Assembly: GCF_900221005.1 (NCBI RefSeq)
Contig: NZ_OBQI01000002.1
Location: 62,001-126,000, forward strand
DNA length: 64,000 nucleotides
Reading direction: 5' to 3'
Source of the DNA: Blastococcus aggregatus
GTDB lineage: Bacteria > Actinomycetota > Actinomycetes > Mycobacteriales > Geodermatophilaceae
Positions 18,140-27,361 of this stretch are shown here, in pieces (the stretch's first letter is position 1; the number at the start of each line of letters is the position of its first letter). The notes below the pieces were generated by a model. The model was not told the origin of the DNA and searched no databases. It saw nothing but the letters and a program-made list of their open reading frames with translations. The translations under genes were made by a program, and so were the position numbers.

Positions 18140-19534
18140 GTGAAGCCGATGGCGCCGCTCTCCATCCAAGCTCCCGACGACGGCACAGTCCTGGGCCAGC
18201 TGCCGACCGACGATGCGGCGAGCATCGACGCCAAGGTGAAGGCCGCCGCACGGGCCATGGCCGGTTGGGTCGATGCGGGTCCCATGCGCCGGGCGGAGGT
18301 GCTGCTGCAGATCGCCGCCGACACGAAGGCGGCCCTGCCGGAGCTGGCGGAGAAGCTCTCCAAGGAGCAGGGCAAGACGCGCAAGGAAGCGCTGATGGAG
18401 CTGGACCGTTACATCGGGCCATTCATCCAGTACGCCGGGCTGGCAACCGCTGTCGGAGGTCGGCACCACCAACTCGGCGGCGGCGTCGCCGGCCACGTGG
18501 AGCGCGGGCCGGTCGGCGTCACCGCGGCGATCGTCCCCTGGAACTTCCCGGCCTCGCTGTTCGGCAGCAAGCTCGCCCCCGCCCTCGCGGCCGGCTGCGG
18601 CTTTCTCATCAAGCCCGCCGAAACCACACCTCTGATCACCCTGCGGCTCGCGGAGATCGCCCAGGTCCACTTGCCCGAGGGCCTGCTCGACGTCGTGATC
18701 GGCGGGCCGGACGTCGGCGAGCTGCTGGTCGAGCATCCCGGTGTGGCCCGCGTCGCGTTCACCGGCTCCACCGCCGTGGGACGACGGATCGCCGCCCGCG
18801 CCGGCCAGGGGCTGAAGCGGGTGAGCCTGGAGCTGGGCGGTTGTGACCCGTTCGTGTTGCTCGCCGGCGCCGACACGGGCGCCGCTGCCCGGGCGCTCAT
18901 GGGCACCCGGTTCTACAACGCAGGCCAGGTATGCGTCGCACCCAAGCGGCTGATCGTCCAGGACGCGGTCGCCGACGAGATGATCGATCTCCTGACCACG
19001 CGGATCAACCGGGTCGTGCCCGGCCCGAGCCTGGCTCCGGAGTCCACCATGGGACCGCTGCACACCGAGCGGGGCCGGGCCGTCCTGGAGGAACAGATCG
19101 CCGACGCCGTGGACGCCGGGGCCGAGCTCGTCGGTGGCGGCCGCCCGGACGGTGAAAGGACGGGACGGGGCTGGTTCGTTCGCCCGGCCCTCCTCCTCGA
19201 CCCGCCGCAGGGCGCGCGCGTCCGCACCGAGGAGACGTTCGGCCCCGTCCTGTCCGTCGTCCGCGTACGGGACGAGGACGAGGCGATCGCGGTGGCGAAC
19301 GAGACCCCGTACGGGCTCGGCGCCTCGGTCTGGTCGGCGGACCGGCAGCGGGCCTGGGACGTCGCCCGGCGCATCCCCGCCGGTTATACCTGGATCAACG
19401 CCCTCGGCCGGGTCTACGACGAGCTGCCCTTCGGTGGCGTCCGGGCCTCCGGGATGGGACGCGAACACGGCGTCGAAGCGCTCGAGTCCTATCTCGAGGA
19501 CCGAACCTTCATCTATCCGGCCGCTTCCCATTGA
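18140..19534 (+). CDS. NAD(P)-dependent aldehyde dehydrogenase
   Basis: A 464-residue ALDH-superfamily enzyme that oxidises an aldehyde to a carboxylic acid. 'VPWNFPASLF' holds the catalytic Asn, 'FTGSTAVGRR' the cofactor-binding loop, 'LELGGCDPFV' the general-base Glu and 'YNAGQVCVAPKR' the nucleophilic Cys, so the enzyme should be active. It is most like succinate-semialdehyde-type dehydrogenases. An in-frame ATG at 18149 with an upstream AAGG is an alternative start. It lies directly upstream of a MaoC hydratase; the PaaZ protein of phenylacetate degradation combines the same two activities, so this may be the ring-opened semialdehyde dehydrogenase. Confidence 0.88.
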   Translation: MKPMAPLSIQAPDDGTVLGQLPTDDAASIDAKVKAAARAMAGWVDAGPMRRAEVLLQIAADTKAALPELAEKLSKEQGKTRKEALMELDRYIGPFIQYAGLATAVGGRHHQLGGGVAGHVERGPVGVTAAIVPWNFPASLFGSKLAPALAAGCGFLIKPAETTPLITLRLAEIAQVHLPEGLLDVVIGGPDVGELLVEHPGVARVAFTGSTAVGRRIAARAGQGLKRVSLELGGCDPFVLLAGADTGAAARALMGTRFYNAGQVCVAPKRLIVQDAVADEMIDLLTTRINRVVPGPSLAPESTMGPLHTERGRAVLEEQIADAVDAGAELVGGGRPDGERTGRGWFVRPALLLDPPQGARVRTEETFGPVLSVVRVRDEDEAIAVANETPYGLGASVWSADRQRAWDVARRIPAGYTWINALGRVYDELPFGGVRASGMGREHGVEALESYLEDRTFIYPAASH

Positions 19535-19599
19535 GACCACACCGACCACAGCATGCGGCGCGCCCGTGCGGCGGCCACGAACTCACGACGGGTGATCAC

Positions 19600-20058
19600 A
19601 TGTACTTCGAGGATCTGTCCGAGGGCGCGGTGTACCGCACCGGCTCCCACGTGCTGACAGCGGACGAGCTGCGCGAGTTCGCCGCGGCGTACGACCCCCA
19701 GCCGATGCACCTCGACCGCGACTTCGCGGCCAGGGGGCCCTTCGGCGATGTCATTGCCTCCGGCTTCCAGACCATGGCCCTCGCCTGGCGGCTGTGGGTG
19801 GATACCGGCATGGGCGACCACGGTCGCGGCGGAATCGGTCTCGGGGAGGCCCGCTGGCACCGGCCGCTCTACGCCGGCACGGAAGTGCGCAGCATCGTCC
19901 ACATCGATCAGGTCCGGCTGACCAGCCAGGGCAAGGGCCTGGCCACCATGCGGTTCGAGCTCGTCGACCAGGACGGCCAGCTGTTGCTGGAGTTCTCGAC
20001 GACGGGTCTGTTTGCGCGGCTGGCCGACGAGGTCGACTCACTGGCGGTCGAACGGTGA
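19600..20058 (+). CDS. MaoC-family (R)-hydratase
   Basis: A 152-residue single hot-dog hydratase. The start MYFEDL at 19600 is preceded by other in-frame codons that look non-coding. 'AYDPQPMHLDRDFAARGPFG' carries the Asp and His of the MaoC hydratase active site, followed by 'IASGFQTMAL' as the hydratase helix. Such proteins add water to enoyl-CoA or, as in the MaoC domain of PaaZ, hydrolyse oxepin-CoA. It overlaps the next gene by 4 bases and shares the operon with the aldehyde dehydrogenase. Confidence 0.87.
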   Translation: MYFEDLSEGAVYRTGSHVLTADELREFAAAYDPQPMHLDRDFAARGPFGDVIASGFQTMALAWRLWVDTGMGDHGRGGIGLGEARWHRPLYAGTEVRSIVHIDQVRLTSQGKGLATMRFELVDQDGQLLLEFSTTGLFARLADEVDSLAVER

Positions 20059-20612
20059 CCGGCACGACGGAGGGCTCCGCGGGCGTGCCCGCGCGGGAAC
20101 TGTCGGACGAGGAACTGGAACGGCAGGGCACCTACACACATGCGACCCGCACGTGGGTGCTGTTGCACGGCACGGCCGAGCAGTTCCGCCACCACACGGA
20201 ACGCATGCTGGAGCTCGAGCAGGAGTACCTCCGGCGCCATCCCAAACGGACCTGGCAGGGCATCGCGCGGACCGACGACGTGGCGGGCCTCGACCCGCTG
20301 AGCCGGCTGAGGTTGGAGCTGCGGGGTGTCATGCGCCAGATCGATGCGCTGCTTTCAGACCCCACGCTTCCCGGCGCGAGCGGGACGAGGGACCGCGCCG
20401 TGGGTGTGCCGGAGTTGCTGCGCCGCTTCGCGGCGGCCGAGGACGGCCGGCTGCACAAGCTGGAGGCGCACCAGCTGGCCCGTGAGGTTGGCGTGCCGCC
20501 ATTGGAGCTGGCCGAGTTGTACAAGGCCGATCCCCCGCTGCTGCGCGCCGAGGGTGACTACCGCGTCCTGACCCACGAGGGGCAGCGCAGGCTGGAGCGG
20601 CCGGGCGCTTGA
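20055..20612 (+). CDS. DUF6158-type protein
   Basis: A 185-residue protein with a GTG start overlapping the MaoC stop. The N-terminal block 'DEELERQGTYTHATRTWVLL' followed by 'GTAEQFRHHTERMLELEQEY' and 'RRHPKRTWQG' is, as I recall, the conserved core of DUF6158, an actinobacterial family of unknown function found beside Paa-type genes. The His and Glu-rich helices could bind a metal, but no fixed motif is known. The C-terminal 90 residues look like a winged-helix or coiled region ending in 'YRVLTHEGQRRLERPG'. The conserved context suggests a role in the aldehyde dehydrogenase/hydratase step, unproven. Confidence 0.7.
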   Translation: MTGTTEGSAGVPARELSDEELERQGTYTHATRTWVLLHGTAEQFRHHTERMLELEQEYLRRHPKRTWQGIARTDDVAGLDPLSRLRLELRGVMRQIDALLSDPTLPGASGTRDRAVGVPELLRRFAAAEDGRLHKLEAHQLAREVGVPPLELAELYKADPPLLRAEGDYRVLTHEGQRRLERPGA

Positions 20613-20640
20613 GCCGCAAGGGGGCGTCTCTATGTCGCTG

Positions 20641-21839
20641 TCACGCGGCGGCCGCCTCGGGGACGGTTGGTGTCGTCGTGGGCGCCTGGTAGGGGGTGCG
20701 GTCTCGGAGCATAGCGAACAGGACGTCGGCGCGGCGGCGGGCCAGGCAGATGAGGGCGGCGTTGTGTCGCTTGCCCTGGGCGCGCTTGCGGTCGTAGTAG
20801 GTCCGGCTGGTGGGGTCGGCGAGACTGGCGAAAGCCGACAAGAACAAGGCGCAGACTTCAGCGCGTGGTTGCCGCGCTGGGAGCGCGTTTCGCTGCGGAT
20901 CGAGGAGCCGGATCGGCGGGTCACCGGGGCCAGGCCGGCGTAGGCCGCGAGGTGTCCGGCGGTGGGGAACGCGGTGCCGTCGCCGACGTTGGTGAGGGTC
21001 TTCAGGGCGGTATTGAACCCGGGGCCGGGCATCGAGGTCAGGACCTCGGCAAGAGGGTGGGCCTCGAGGTCCGCAGCCAGAGCGGCCCGCTCCTGGCGGG
21101 TGTCGCGCAGTTGGGCGGCGACTCCGGCGATGACCCGGCCGAACGCGCTGCGGTGCCGGGGACTATGAGGGTCTGGGTGCCCAGTGCGATGAGGAGCTGG
21201 GCGGGCAGTGGTGCGTGTGCCAGCCGCGGGGACCGGGGCTGCAGAACCTCGGTGATGCCGTCGGAGTCGAGGGCGCGCAGCTGCTGCGGGGTCGGGGCGG
21301 CCGCGAGCAGGTCCAGGACGCCACCGCGGTCCAGGTGCGGCCCGAGCAGCCGTTCCAGGGCAGGGTGGACGTATAGCAGGGCGTCCCGCAGCCGGTTGGT
21401 CAGCCGGGTGCACTGGGCGGCCAGGTCGTCGTCGTAGCCGGCGAGCACGGTCAGCTCGGCGAGGGTCTCGTCGTCGGTGCCGACCCGCCGCAGGGTGTGG
21501 GGCATGGTGCGGGCGGCGTCGGCGATGACGTAGGTGTCCCGGGTGTCCGTCCCCTCCCCGGGGTGCAGGTCGGCGATCCGGCGCATCGCCAGCCCGGGCA
21601 GGTAGGCGACCTCGATGCCCAGCGAACGAGCGACGGCGATCGACGGGGCGCCGATCGAGGCGGGCTGGTCGACGATCGCCAGCACTGGGCCGTGCTCGGT
21701 CAGCCGGGTGAACATCTCGGTCAGCGCGGTCTGGTCGTTGGGCAGTGGCCGGTCGTGCAGCCGTCGCCCGGCCGGATCCAGGGCGCAGGCGTGATGCTCG
21801 GACTTGCCCACGTCTAGCTGTACTGACCCGCAGGTCCCA
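20641..21839 (-). mobile_element. Decayed IS110-family transposase
   Basis: Read on the minus strand, three frames rebuild an IS110-type DEDD transposase. The N-terminus 'VQLDVGKSEHHACALD' holds the first Asp of the RuvC-like domain; the middle 'LTSMPGPGFNTALKTL' and 'HLAAYAGLAPVTRRSGS' are the C-terminal transposase_20 core, which normally has the catalytic Ser; 'TYYDRKRAQGKRHNAALICL' ends the protein at 20641. At least two frameshifts inactivate it. It lies 28 bases after the DUF6158 gene. Confidence 0.8.
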
Positions 21840-21971
21840 GGTGGGGCCGATTCAGGTTGTAGTGGTCCAGCCAGATCGGCAAGAGGGTGTGAACGCCGGT
21901 CGAAAACTGACCCCCTGGGCGTCGGGCGGGTTCCACGGCGGATTCGCGTGGTCGTGGCAACGCTGACGCCA

Positions 21972-22225
21972 TCACTGTGCCAGCTCGAGCTCCATGGCGC
22001 CGGTGGGGCTGCGCCAGCCGAGGCGCTTGCGAGGACGCTCGTTGAGCCGCCGCTCGACCGCTCTGAGCTCGTCGGCCGTGTACTTCTGGAGGTCACCGCC
22101 CTTGGGGAAGTACTGACGGAGCAGCCCGTTGGTGTTCTCGTTGGTGCCGCGCAGCCACGGCTGGCGGGGTGGGCGAAGAAGATGCCGTCGGCGAAGTGCT
22201 CGGCGAGCAGGTCATGGCGGGCCAT
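21972..22225 (-). mobile_element. IS30-family transposase C-terminal fragment
   Basis: The minus strand encodes 'WLRGTNENTNGLLRQYFPKG' followed by 'RRLNERPRKRLGWRSPTGAM' up to a stop at 21972, the typical end of an IS30 transposase including the catalytic Glu of the DDE triad. The preceding 'ARHDLLAEHFADGIFFAHP' is one frame away, so a frameshift is present, and everything N-terminal is missing. Confidence 0.8.
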
Positions 22226-22311
22226 CTCCGGGGCGTGTCTCATCAGCTGTGTAAGGGGCGTGGCCTGAGATAGCTGTCGGGCCGACCCCGGCAGCTGGAA
22301 CAGGAGCACCC

Positions 22312-23608
22312 TTGACCACCATGACCAACGCCTCGACGCCGGACCCGGCATCGGGCACCCCAGGCCCTGCGGAGCGGCTGGCCGGGATGTTGTCTCCCGA
22401 GGCGATCGACGGGCTGTTGGCCGACGCCGAGGCCGCCGGCACGGCGATCGACGGCCCGGACGGGCTGCTGGCTCGCATGACCAAGGCAGTCCTCGAGCGG
22501 GCCCTGGACGTGGAGATCACCGACCACCTGGGCTACGAGGCCGGTGACCCGGCCGGCAACGGCTCGGGCAACTCCCGCAACGGGCACGGCCGCAAGACGG
22601 TGCACACCACCGCCGGCCCGGTCGAGCTCACCCTTCCGCGAGAACGCAACGGCAGCTTCGCCCCCGTGATCGTGCCCAAGCGCAAGCGGCGCCTGGGCAA
22701 CGTCGAAGACATGATCATCAGCCTCTACGCCCGGGGCATGTCCACCCGGGACATCACCCCCCACCTCGAGGAGATCTACGGCGCAACCGTGTCCGCCGCG
22801 ACGATCAGCCGGGTCACCGACGTGGTCGCCGATGAGATCGCCGCCTGGCAAAACCGGCCGGTCGATCCGGTGTATCCGATCCTGTACATCGACGCGATCC
22901 GGATCAAGATCCGTGACGCCGGAGTGGTGGCCAACAAGGCCGCCCACCTGGTCGTCGGATCGATCTGGAGGGCCGCAAGCAGGTTCTGGGGGTGTGGATC
23001 CAGTAGACCGAGGGCGCCAAGTTCTGGTCCGGTGTGCTCACCGAGCTGCGCAACCGCGGCCTCAAGGACGCGCTATTCGTCTGCTGCGACGGTCTGACCG
23101 GCCTCCCGGCGCGGTTAACGCCGTCTGGCCGCAGGCCGTGGTGCAGACCTGCGTGGTGCGCCTGATCGGCGCCTCGATGCGCTACGTGTCCTGGAAGGAC
23201 CGCGAGGCGATGACCGCGGCGCTGCGGCCGATCTACACCGCCCCCACCGTGCAGGCCGCCGAGCTGGCGTTCAGCGCCTTCAGGGACGAGTGGGGCACCC
23301 GGGCGGCCGGAGCGGTCGCCGCCTGGGAGCGGGCCTGGGAAGAGTTCACCCCGTTCCTGGCCTTCGCACCGGAGATCCGCAAGGTCATCTACACCACGAA
23401 CCTGATCGAGTCGACCAACTTCCAACTCCGGAAGGTGACCGAGGCCCGCGGCTCGTTCCCCACCGACGAGGCCGCCATGACGATCCTCTACCTCGCGCTA
23501 CGCAACATCAGCGACCAGAGAGGGGGTGCAGCCGGCACCGGCACCCACGGCTGGAAGAACGCCCTCAACGCCTTCGCCCTCCAGTTCCCCGACCGCCCAC
23601 CCCTCTGA
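22312..23608 (+). mobile_element. Inactivated IS256-family transposase
   Basis: A nearly full-length IS256/Mutator-type transposase. The intact N-terminal 220 residues include 'EITDHLGYEAGDPAGNGSGN' and 'YPILYIDAIRIKIRD' with the first catalytic Asp. A one-base loss near 22960, an in-frame TAG at 23004-23006 and another shift near 23110 break the gene before it continues with 'YTTNLIESTNFQLRK' (catalytic Glu) to the stop at 23608. It could transpose only if a relative supplied transposase. Confidence 0.88.
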
Positions 23609-23639
23609 CCAGCATTCACCACAGAACGGCTAGGCCCGC

Positions 23640-23822
23640 TTACAAAGAAGACTTGACAGGCCCCAGCGTTGCCCTCGGCCTTCCATCGGCCCCACCACTT
23701 GTAGGCACACGCCGGGAGACGCCCATCTCTGCGGCCACGTGCGCCGGTGGGCGACCGGTGGCGATCCGCTGGACCAAGATCAACCGCCCGGCAGGCGTCA
23801 GGCGGGCGTTAGCGTGGGACAC
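23640..23822 (-). mobile_element. IS481-family transposase N-terminal fragment
   Basis: The minus strand encodes 'MSHANARLTPAGRLILVQR' and 'GRPPAHVAAEMGVSR', the helix-turn-helix start of IS481 transposases; after that a frameshift hides the usual 'KWWGRWKAEG' segment. The catalytic domain is missing. About 80 bases upstream on the same strand, 'YAVFCGLDV' (near 23920-23951) looks like the first residues of a further IS110 copy. Confidence 0.7.
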
Positions 23823-24211
23823 GAGCGACCTCCGCGGTCGGAATGGATGCCGTCAGACAGCTCCACCCGACCCGGAGGTCGCTCCTACGTCAACAAGGGT
23901 CTCGGTCAGTACATCTAGCCCGCAGAACACCGCGTAGCCCGTCGACGGCATCTTGTCGGATTCGGACAACCACCGCTCCTTACTCGCCGTGGCTGCCAAC
24001 CCGGACACCAGCGCCGGCTGCCACATTACGTGCAGACCACGCAAACGGGTCAGATCTCTATCAGCGGTCGTGGGCGCCTCCGGCCACGGTGACAACACCC
24101 CCCAGATCATGGATGACAGGGGGCAGAAATCATGCCGCAGCCGGTGGCCTGCAAGCCCTCACCGGGCTTGATCAAGAAGGTAACGGGGCGAGCCCGGGCC
24201 CGGCGGGCTGC

Positions 24212-25375
24212 TCAGGTGGCCAGGATGTGGACGCACTCCGCGGCCGAGTCGCCGCCGACCCATCCCCCACCGTTGTCGGCCAGCGCGATCCTCGCCCCGG
24301 CGACCTGGCGGGCCCCGGATCGTCCGCGTAGCTGGTCGCACAGCTCCACGACCTGGGCGGAGCCCGTGGCGCCGATAGGATGACCCCGCGCCAGTAGGCC
24401 GCCTCCCGTGTTGACCGGCAGCATGCCCCCGAGGTCGGTCGTCCCATCACGAATCAGTCGGGCTCCTTCACCCGCGCCGCACAGCTGCAAAGACTCGTAG
24501 CGAGTCAGCTCCGACGACGCCGCGGCGTCATGCAGTTCGACAACGTCCAGGTCCTCCGGACCCAGTCCGGCATGCTCGTAGGCCAGGCGAGCCGACCGGA
24601 CACCGGCTGGGTCCCTGGAACCCGGCGCCGACCCGGACTGCAGCACCGACGCCAGCACTTGGACGGGCTGCGGGATGCCGAGCGCCTTGGCTCGCTCCAC
24701 CGAGGCGACGACCACGGCAGCGGCTCCGTCACCGATGGGCGAGCACATCGAGCGGGTGAGCGGGTCACTGATGACCGGGTCAGCGAGCACCTGCTCCACG
24801 GTGACCTCACCGCCGTACTGCGCCTTGGGGTTCAGAGCCCCCAAACGCTGGGCTTTCACGACCACGCGGGCGAGGTCCTCGACGGTCGCCTCGCTGTGGG
24901 CGAGGTACTCGCGCACCTTCGCGGCGTAGACGTCCATGAACGGGGACGGGGAGTCCAGGTCCACGTCGGCCTCGACGTCGAGAGCGGAGGCCACGGCCAG
25001 CACGGGCCGGCGCCGGTCCTCGTGCGTCATCTTCTCGGCACCGACGACCAGCACGAGGTCGTACTGGCCGGAGGCGACCGCGGTGCACGCCAGGTGCAGG
25101 GCGGTCGAGGCGGTGGCGCAAGCGTTCTCCACGTTGACGACGGGAATGCCCTGGATACCCATGCTGCGCAAGGCCACCTGCCCGCGCACCATCTCCTGGC
25201 CAGTGATAAGGCCCGCGATAGCGTTACCGCAGAACGCCGCCTGCAGATCACCTGCGTCCACCCCGGCATCGGCCAGCGCCCCCGTCACGGCCTCCTCGAC
25301 CAGGGCACGCAGCGGGATGGTTAGCGCCTTGCCGAAGCGGGTGATCCCTGTTCCGATCAGTGCGACATCGCTCAT
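24212..25375 (-). CDS. Thiolase-superfamily protein (acetyl-CoA acetyltransferase-like)
   Basis: A 387-residue thiolase fold. The nucleophile is C86 in 'NVENACATAS', the His motif is in 'GLLARGHPIGATGSAQ' and the C-terminal Gly-rich loop is 'ADNGGGW'; the classical second Cys is not present, as in SCP2-type thiolases. Members either cleave 3-oxoacyl-CoA or act with a DUF35 partner in retro-aldol cleavage. No separate DUF35 gene is adjacent. The start lies 10 bases from operator B and is divergent from the flavin monooxygenase, so both are probably derepressed together. Confidence 0.83.
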   Translation of the reverse strand: MSDVALIGTGITRFGKALTIPLRALVEEAVTGALADAGVDAGDLQAAFCGNAIAGLITGQEMVRGQVALRSMGIQGIPVVNVENACATASTALHLACTAVASGQYDLVLVVGAEKMTHEDRRRPVLAVASALDVEADVDLDSPSPFMDVYAAKVREYLAHSEATVEDLARVVVKAQRLGALNPKAQYGGEVTVEQVLADPVISDPLTRSMCSPIGDGAAAVVVASVERAKALGIPQPVQVLASVLQSGSAPGSRDPAGVRSARLAYEHAGLGPEDLDVVELHDAAASSELTRYESLQLCGAGEGARLIRDGTTDLGGMLPVNTGGGLLARGHPIGATGSAQVVELCDQLRGRSGARQVAGARIALADNGGGWVGGDSAAECVHILAT

Positions 25376-25384
25376 GCCGCCATC

Positions 25385-25404
25385 TTGATAGATCGACCGA
25401 TTTA
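25385..25404. promoter_or_regulatory. Predicted TetR operator, site B
   Basis: TTGATAGATCGACCGATTTA lies between the divergent thiolase and monooxygenase starts. The surrounding 31 bases match the region around site C at 27 positions, so it is a well-conserved regulatory element and perhaps includes promoter parts as well as the operator. Confidence 0.6.
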
Positions 25405-25419
25405 GAGCAAGGTGCCCCC

Positions 25420-27258
25420 ATGGGCGTTTCGGACACTCGGGGGGCCGGCCTCGCGCAGGAGATCTTCAACGCGTGGCTGACCCGGTTCGGTACCGCCCTG
25501 AACGACGCCGACGCGGAACGACTCAGCGCTTGCTTTCTGGCGGACGGCTTTTGGAAGGACCTTCTCGCCTTCGACTGGGACTTCCGCACCTACTCGGGCG
25601 TGGACGACATTCGGGCCGGTTTCGCCGCCACCCTTGAACGCGCACGGCCGCGTGCGGCCCGGGCTGCACCCGATCGTTCCGCGCCACGATTGCTGAAGCG
25701 CTCGGGCCAAGCCGTCGTAGAAGGATTCCTGGACCTGGACACCGACGTCGGACGAGCGAGCTGCTTCGTGCGCCTCCTGGTGGACGCGGCCGATCCGCCG
25801 GCCTCGAGGGCATGGATCGCGCTGACTGCGCTGCCGGGAATCCGCGGCTTCGAGGAGCAGATCGGCGAGCGGCGGCCGACGGGCCACCGGCACACGGCGC
25901 ACGTCCCCGGCGACAACTGGCTGGACGAGCGCCTCCGGACCCAGCGGTATGAGGACCGCGACCCCCAAGTCCTGATCGTCGGTGGCGGCCACGCCGGCCT
26001 GAGTCTCGCCGCACGGCTCGGGCAGATGGGCGTGGACGCCTTGATCGTGGAACGAAACGCCCGTATCGGGGACAACTGGCGAGACCGGTACCACTCGCTG
26101 ACGCTGCACAACGAGGTCTGGGCGAACAGCCTCCCCTACCTGCCCTTCCCAGCGACCTGGCCGACGTTCCTGCCGAAAGACAAGCTGGCCGGCTGGCTGG
26201 CGGCCTACGCCGAGTTCATGGAACTCAACGTCTGGACAGACACCGAACTCCTCAATGGCGCCTATGACGAGTCGACCGGCAAATGGACCGCCCACCTCCG
26301 CACGGGTGACCAACCGGAGCGCGTCGTTCGCGTCCCCCACATCGTGATGGCTACTGGCAGCGTCAGCGGACTGCCGCGCTTGCCCGCGATGACCGGTCTC
26401 GACTCCTTCACCGGCGACGTCCTGCACTCCAGTCACTTCACCGACGGAGCCTCGTACGCGGGGAAGCGGGCTGTCGTCGTCGGCACCGGCAACAGCGGCC
26501 ACGACGTCGCCCAGGACCTGCACAGCCACGGCGCCGAGGTCACCATGGTTCAGCGCAGCCCCACGTGCGTCATCAGCCTCGTCCCGAGCGGGACGATGGT
26601 GTACGCGCTCTATTCCGAAGGTCCGCCGATCGAGGACGTCGACCTCATCACCGCCGCGATTCCGTATCCGGTCCTGAAGAGCAGCTACCAGTGGCTCACC
26701 AAGCGGACGCGCGAACTCGACGGCGAACTCCTAAACGGCCTGCACGCCGTCGGCTTCGAGACAGACTTCGAGCCCGACGGGACAGGCTTCCACATGCGGT
26801 ACTTGCGCACGGGTGGTGGCTACTACATCAACGTCGGATGCTCGGAGCTGATCGCCAGGCGCGAGGTCGGTCTCGTCCAGGCCCGCGACATCGACAGGTT
26901 CACGTCCGCCGGACTGCGGCTTGCCGACGGCACGGGCATCCCTTGCGACGTGGTCGTTCTGGCGACCGGGTACGAGAACCAGCAGCAGGGTCTTCGGCGG
27001 CTCTTCGGCGATGACGTGGCCGACCGCGTCGGACCAATCTGGGGGTTCGATGAGAACCATTTCATGCGCAACATGTGGCGGCGGACCGCCCAGCGCGGTC
27101 TGTGGATCATGGGCGGCGCCATGAACGAGTCGCGGCTGTGGTCGCGGTTCCTCGCCCTCCAGATCCGCGCCGACCTCAGCGGCCTGCTGCCGTCTCTCCG
27201 GACGAACGCGACCCGGGATGCCGACGTGCTCTCGGACTCCGCCGCCCGGGGGAAGTGA
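25420..27258 (+). CDS. Flavin-containing monooxygenase with N-terminal NTF2-like domain
   Basis: A 612-residue protein. Residues 1-150 resemble a SnoaL/NTF2-like domain ('LNDADAERLSACFLADGFW'). From about 183 the enzyme part begins: FAD Rossmann motif 'GGGHAGL' at 188-194, FMO signature 'FTGDVLHSSHF' near 330, and NADPH motif 'VVGTGNSGHDVAQ' near 354-366; 'ATGYENQ' is the C-terminal FMO block. These enzymes insert oxygen from O2 using NADPH and a C4a-hydroperoxyflavin, at N, S or a ketone. The FMO signature lacks the WP that marks Baeyer-Villiger type I enzymes. The gene starts 15 bases after operator B. A ring- or side-chain-oxygenating role is likely. Confidence 0.85.
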   Translation: MGVSDTRGAGLAQEIFNAWLTRFGTALNDADAERLSACFLADGFWKDLLAFDWDFRTYSGVDDIRAGFAATLERARPRAARAAPDRSAPRLLKRSGQAVVEGFLDLDTDVGRASCFVRLLVDAADPPASRAWIALTALPGIRGFEEQIGERRPTGHRHTAHVPGDNWLDERLRTQRYEDRDPQVLIVGGGHAGLSLAARLGQMGVDALIVERNARIGDNWRDRYHSLTLHNEVWANSLPYLPFPATWPTFLPKDKLAGWLAAYAEFMELNVWTDTELLNGAYDESTGKWTAHLRTGDQPERVVRVPHIVMATGSVSGLPRLPAMTGLDSFTGDVLHSSHFTDGASYAGKRAVVVGTGNSGHDVAQDLHSHGAEVTMVQRSPTCVISLVPSGTMVYALYSEGPPIEDVDLITAAIPYPVLKSSYQWLTKRTRELDGELLNGLHAVGFETDFEPDGTGFHMRYLRTGGGYYINVGCSELIARREVGLVQARDIDRFTSAGLRLADGTGIPCDVVVLATGYENQQQGLRRLFGDDVADRVGPIWGFDENHFMRNMWRRTAQRGLWIMGGAMNESRLWSRFLALQIRADLSGLLPSLRTNATRDADVLSDSAARGK

Positions 27259-27273
27259 TCCGCTCACCCTACC

Positions 27274-27288
27274 GCGCGCGACGCGCGC
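27274..27288. terminator. Short GC hairpin after monooxygenase
   Basis: GCGCGCGACGCGCGC, a near-perfect inverted repeat, begins 16 bases after the monooxygenase stop. It could end the transcript, though there is no T-tract. Confidence 0.3.
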
Positions 27289-27361
27289 ACCCGCCCGTCC
27301 GACCCTCGTCCCGTGACCGGAACGACTCCCCTCGTCGCCACATGATCACGAAGGAGTTCTC

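Noticed and set aside
22240..23660. Terminal inverted repeats for the IS256 element
   Set aside because: I looked for matching ends near GTGTAAGGGG and CTTACAAAG, but the match is too short and imperfect to define the element's borders.
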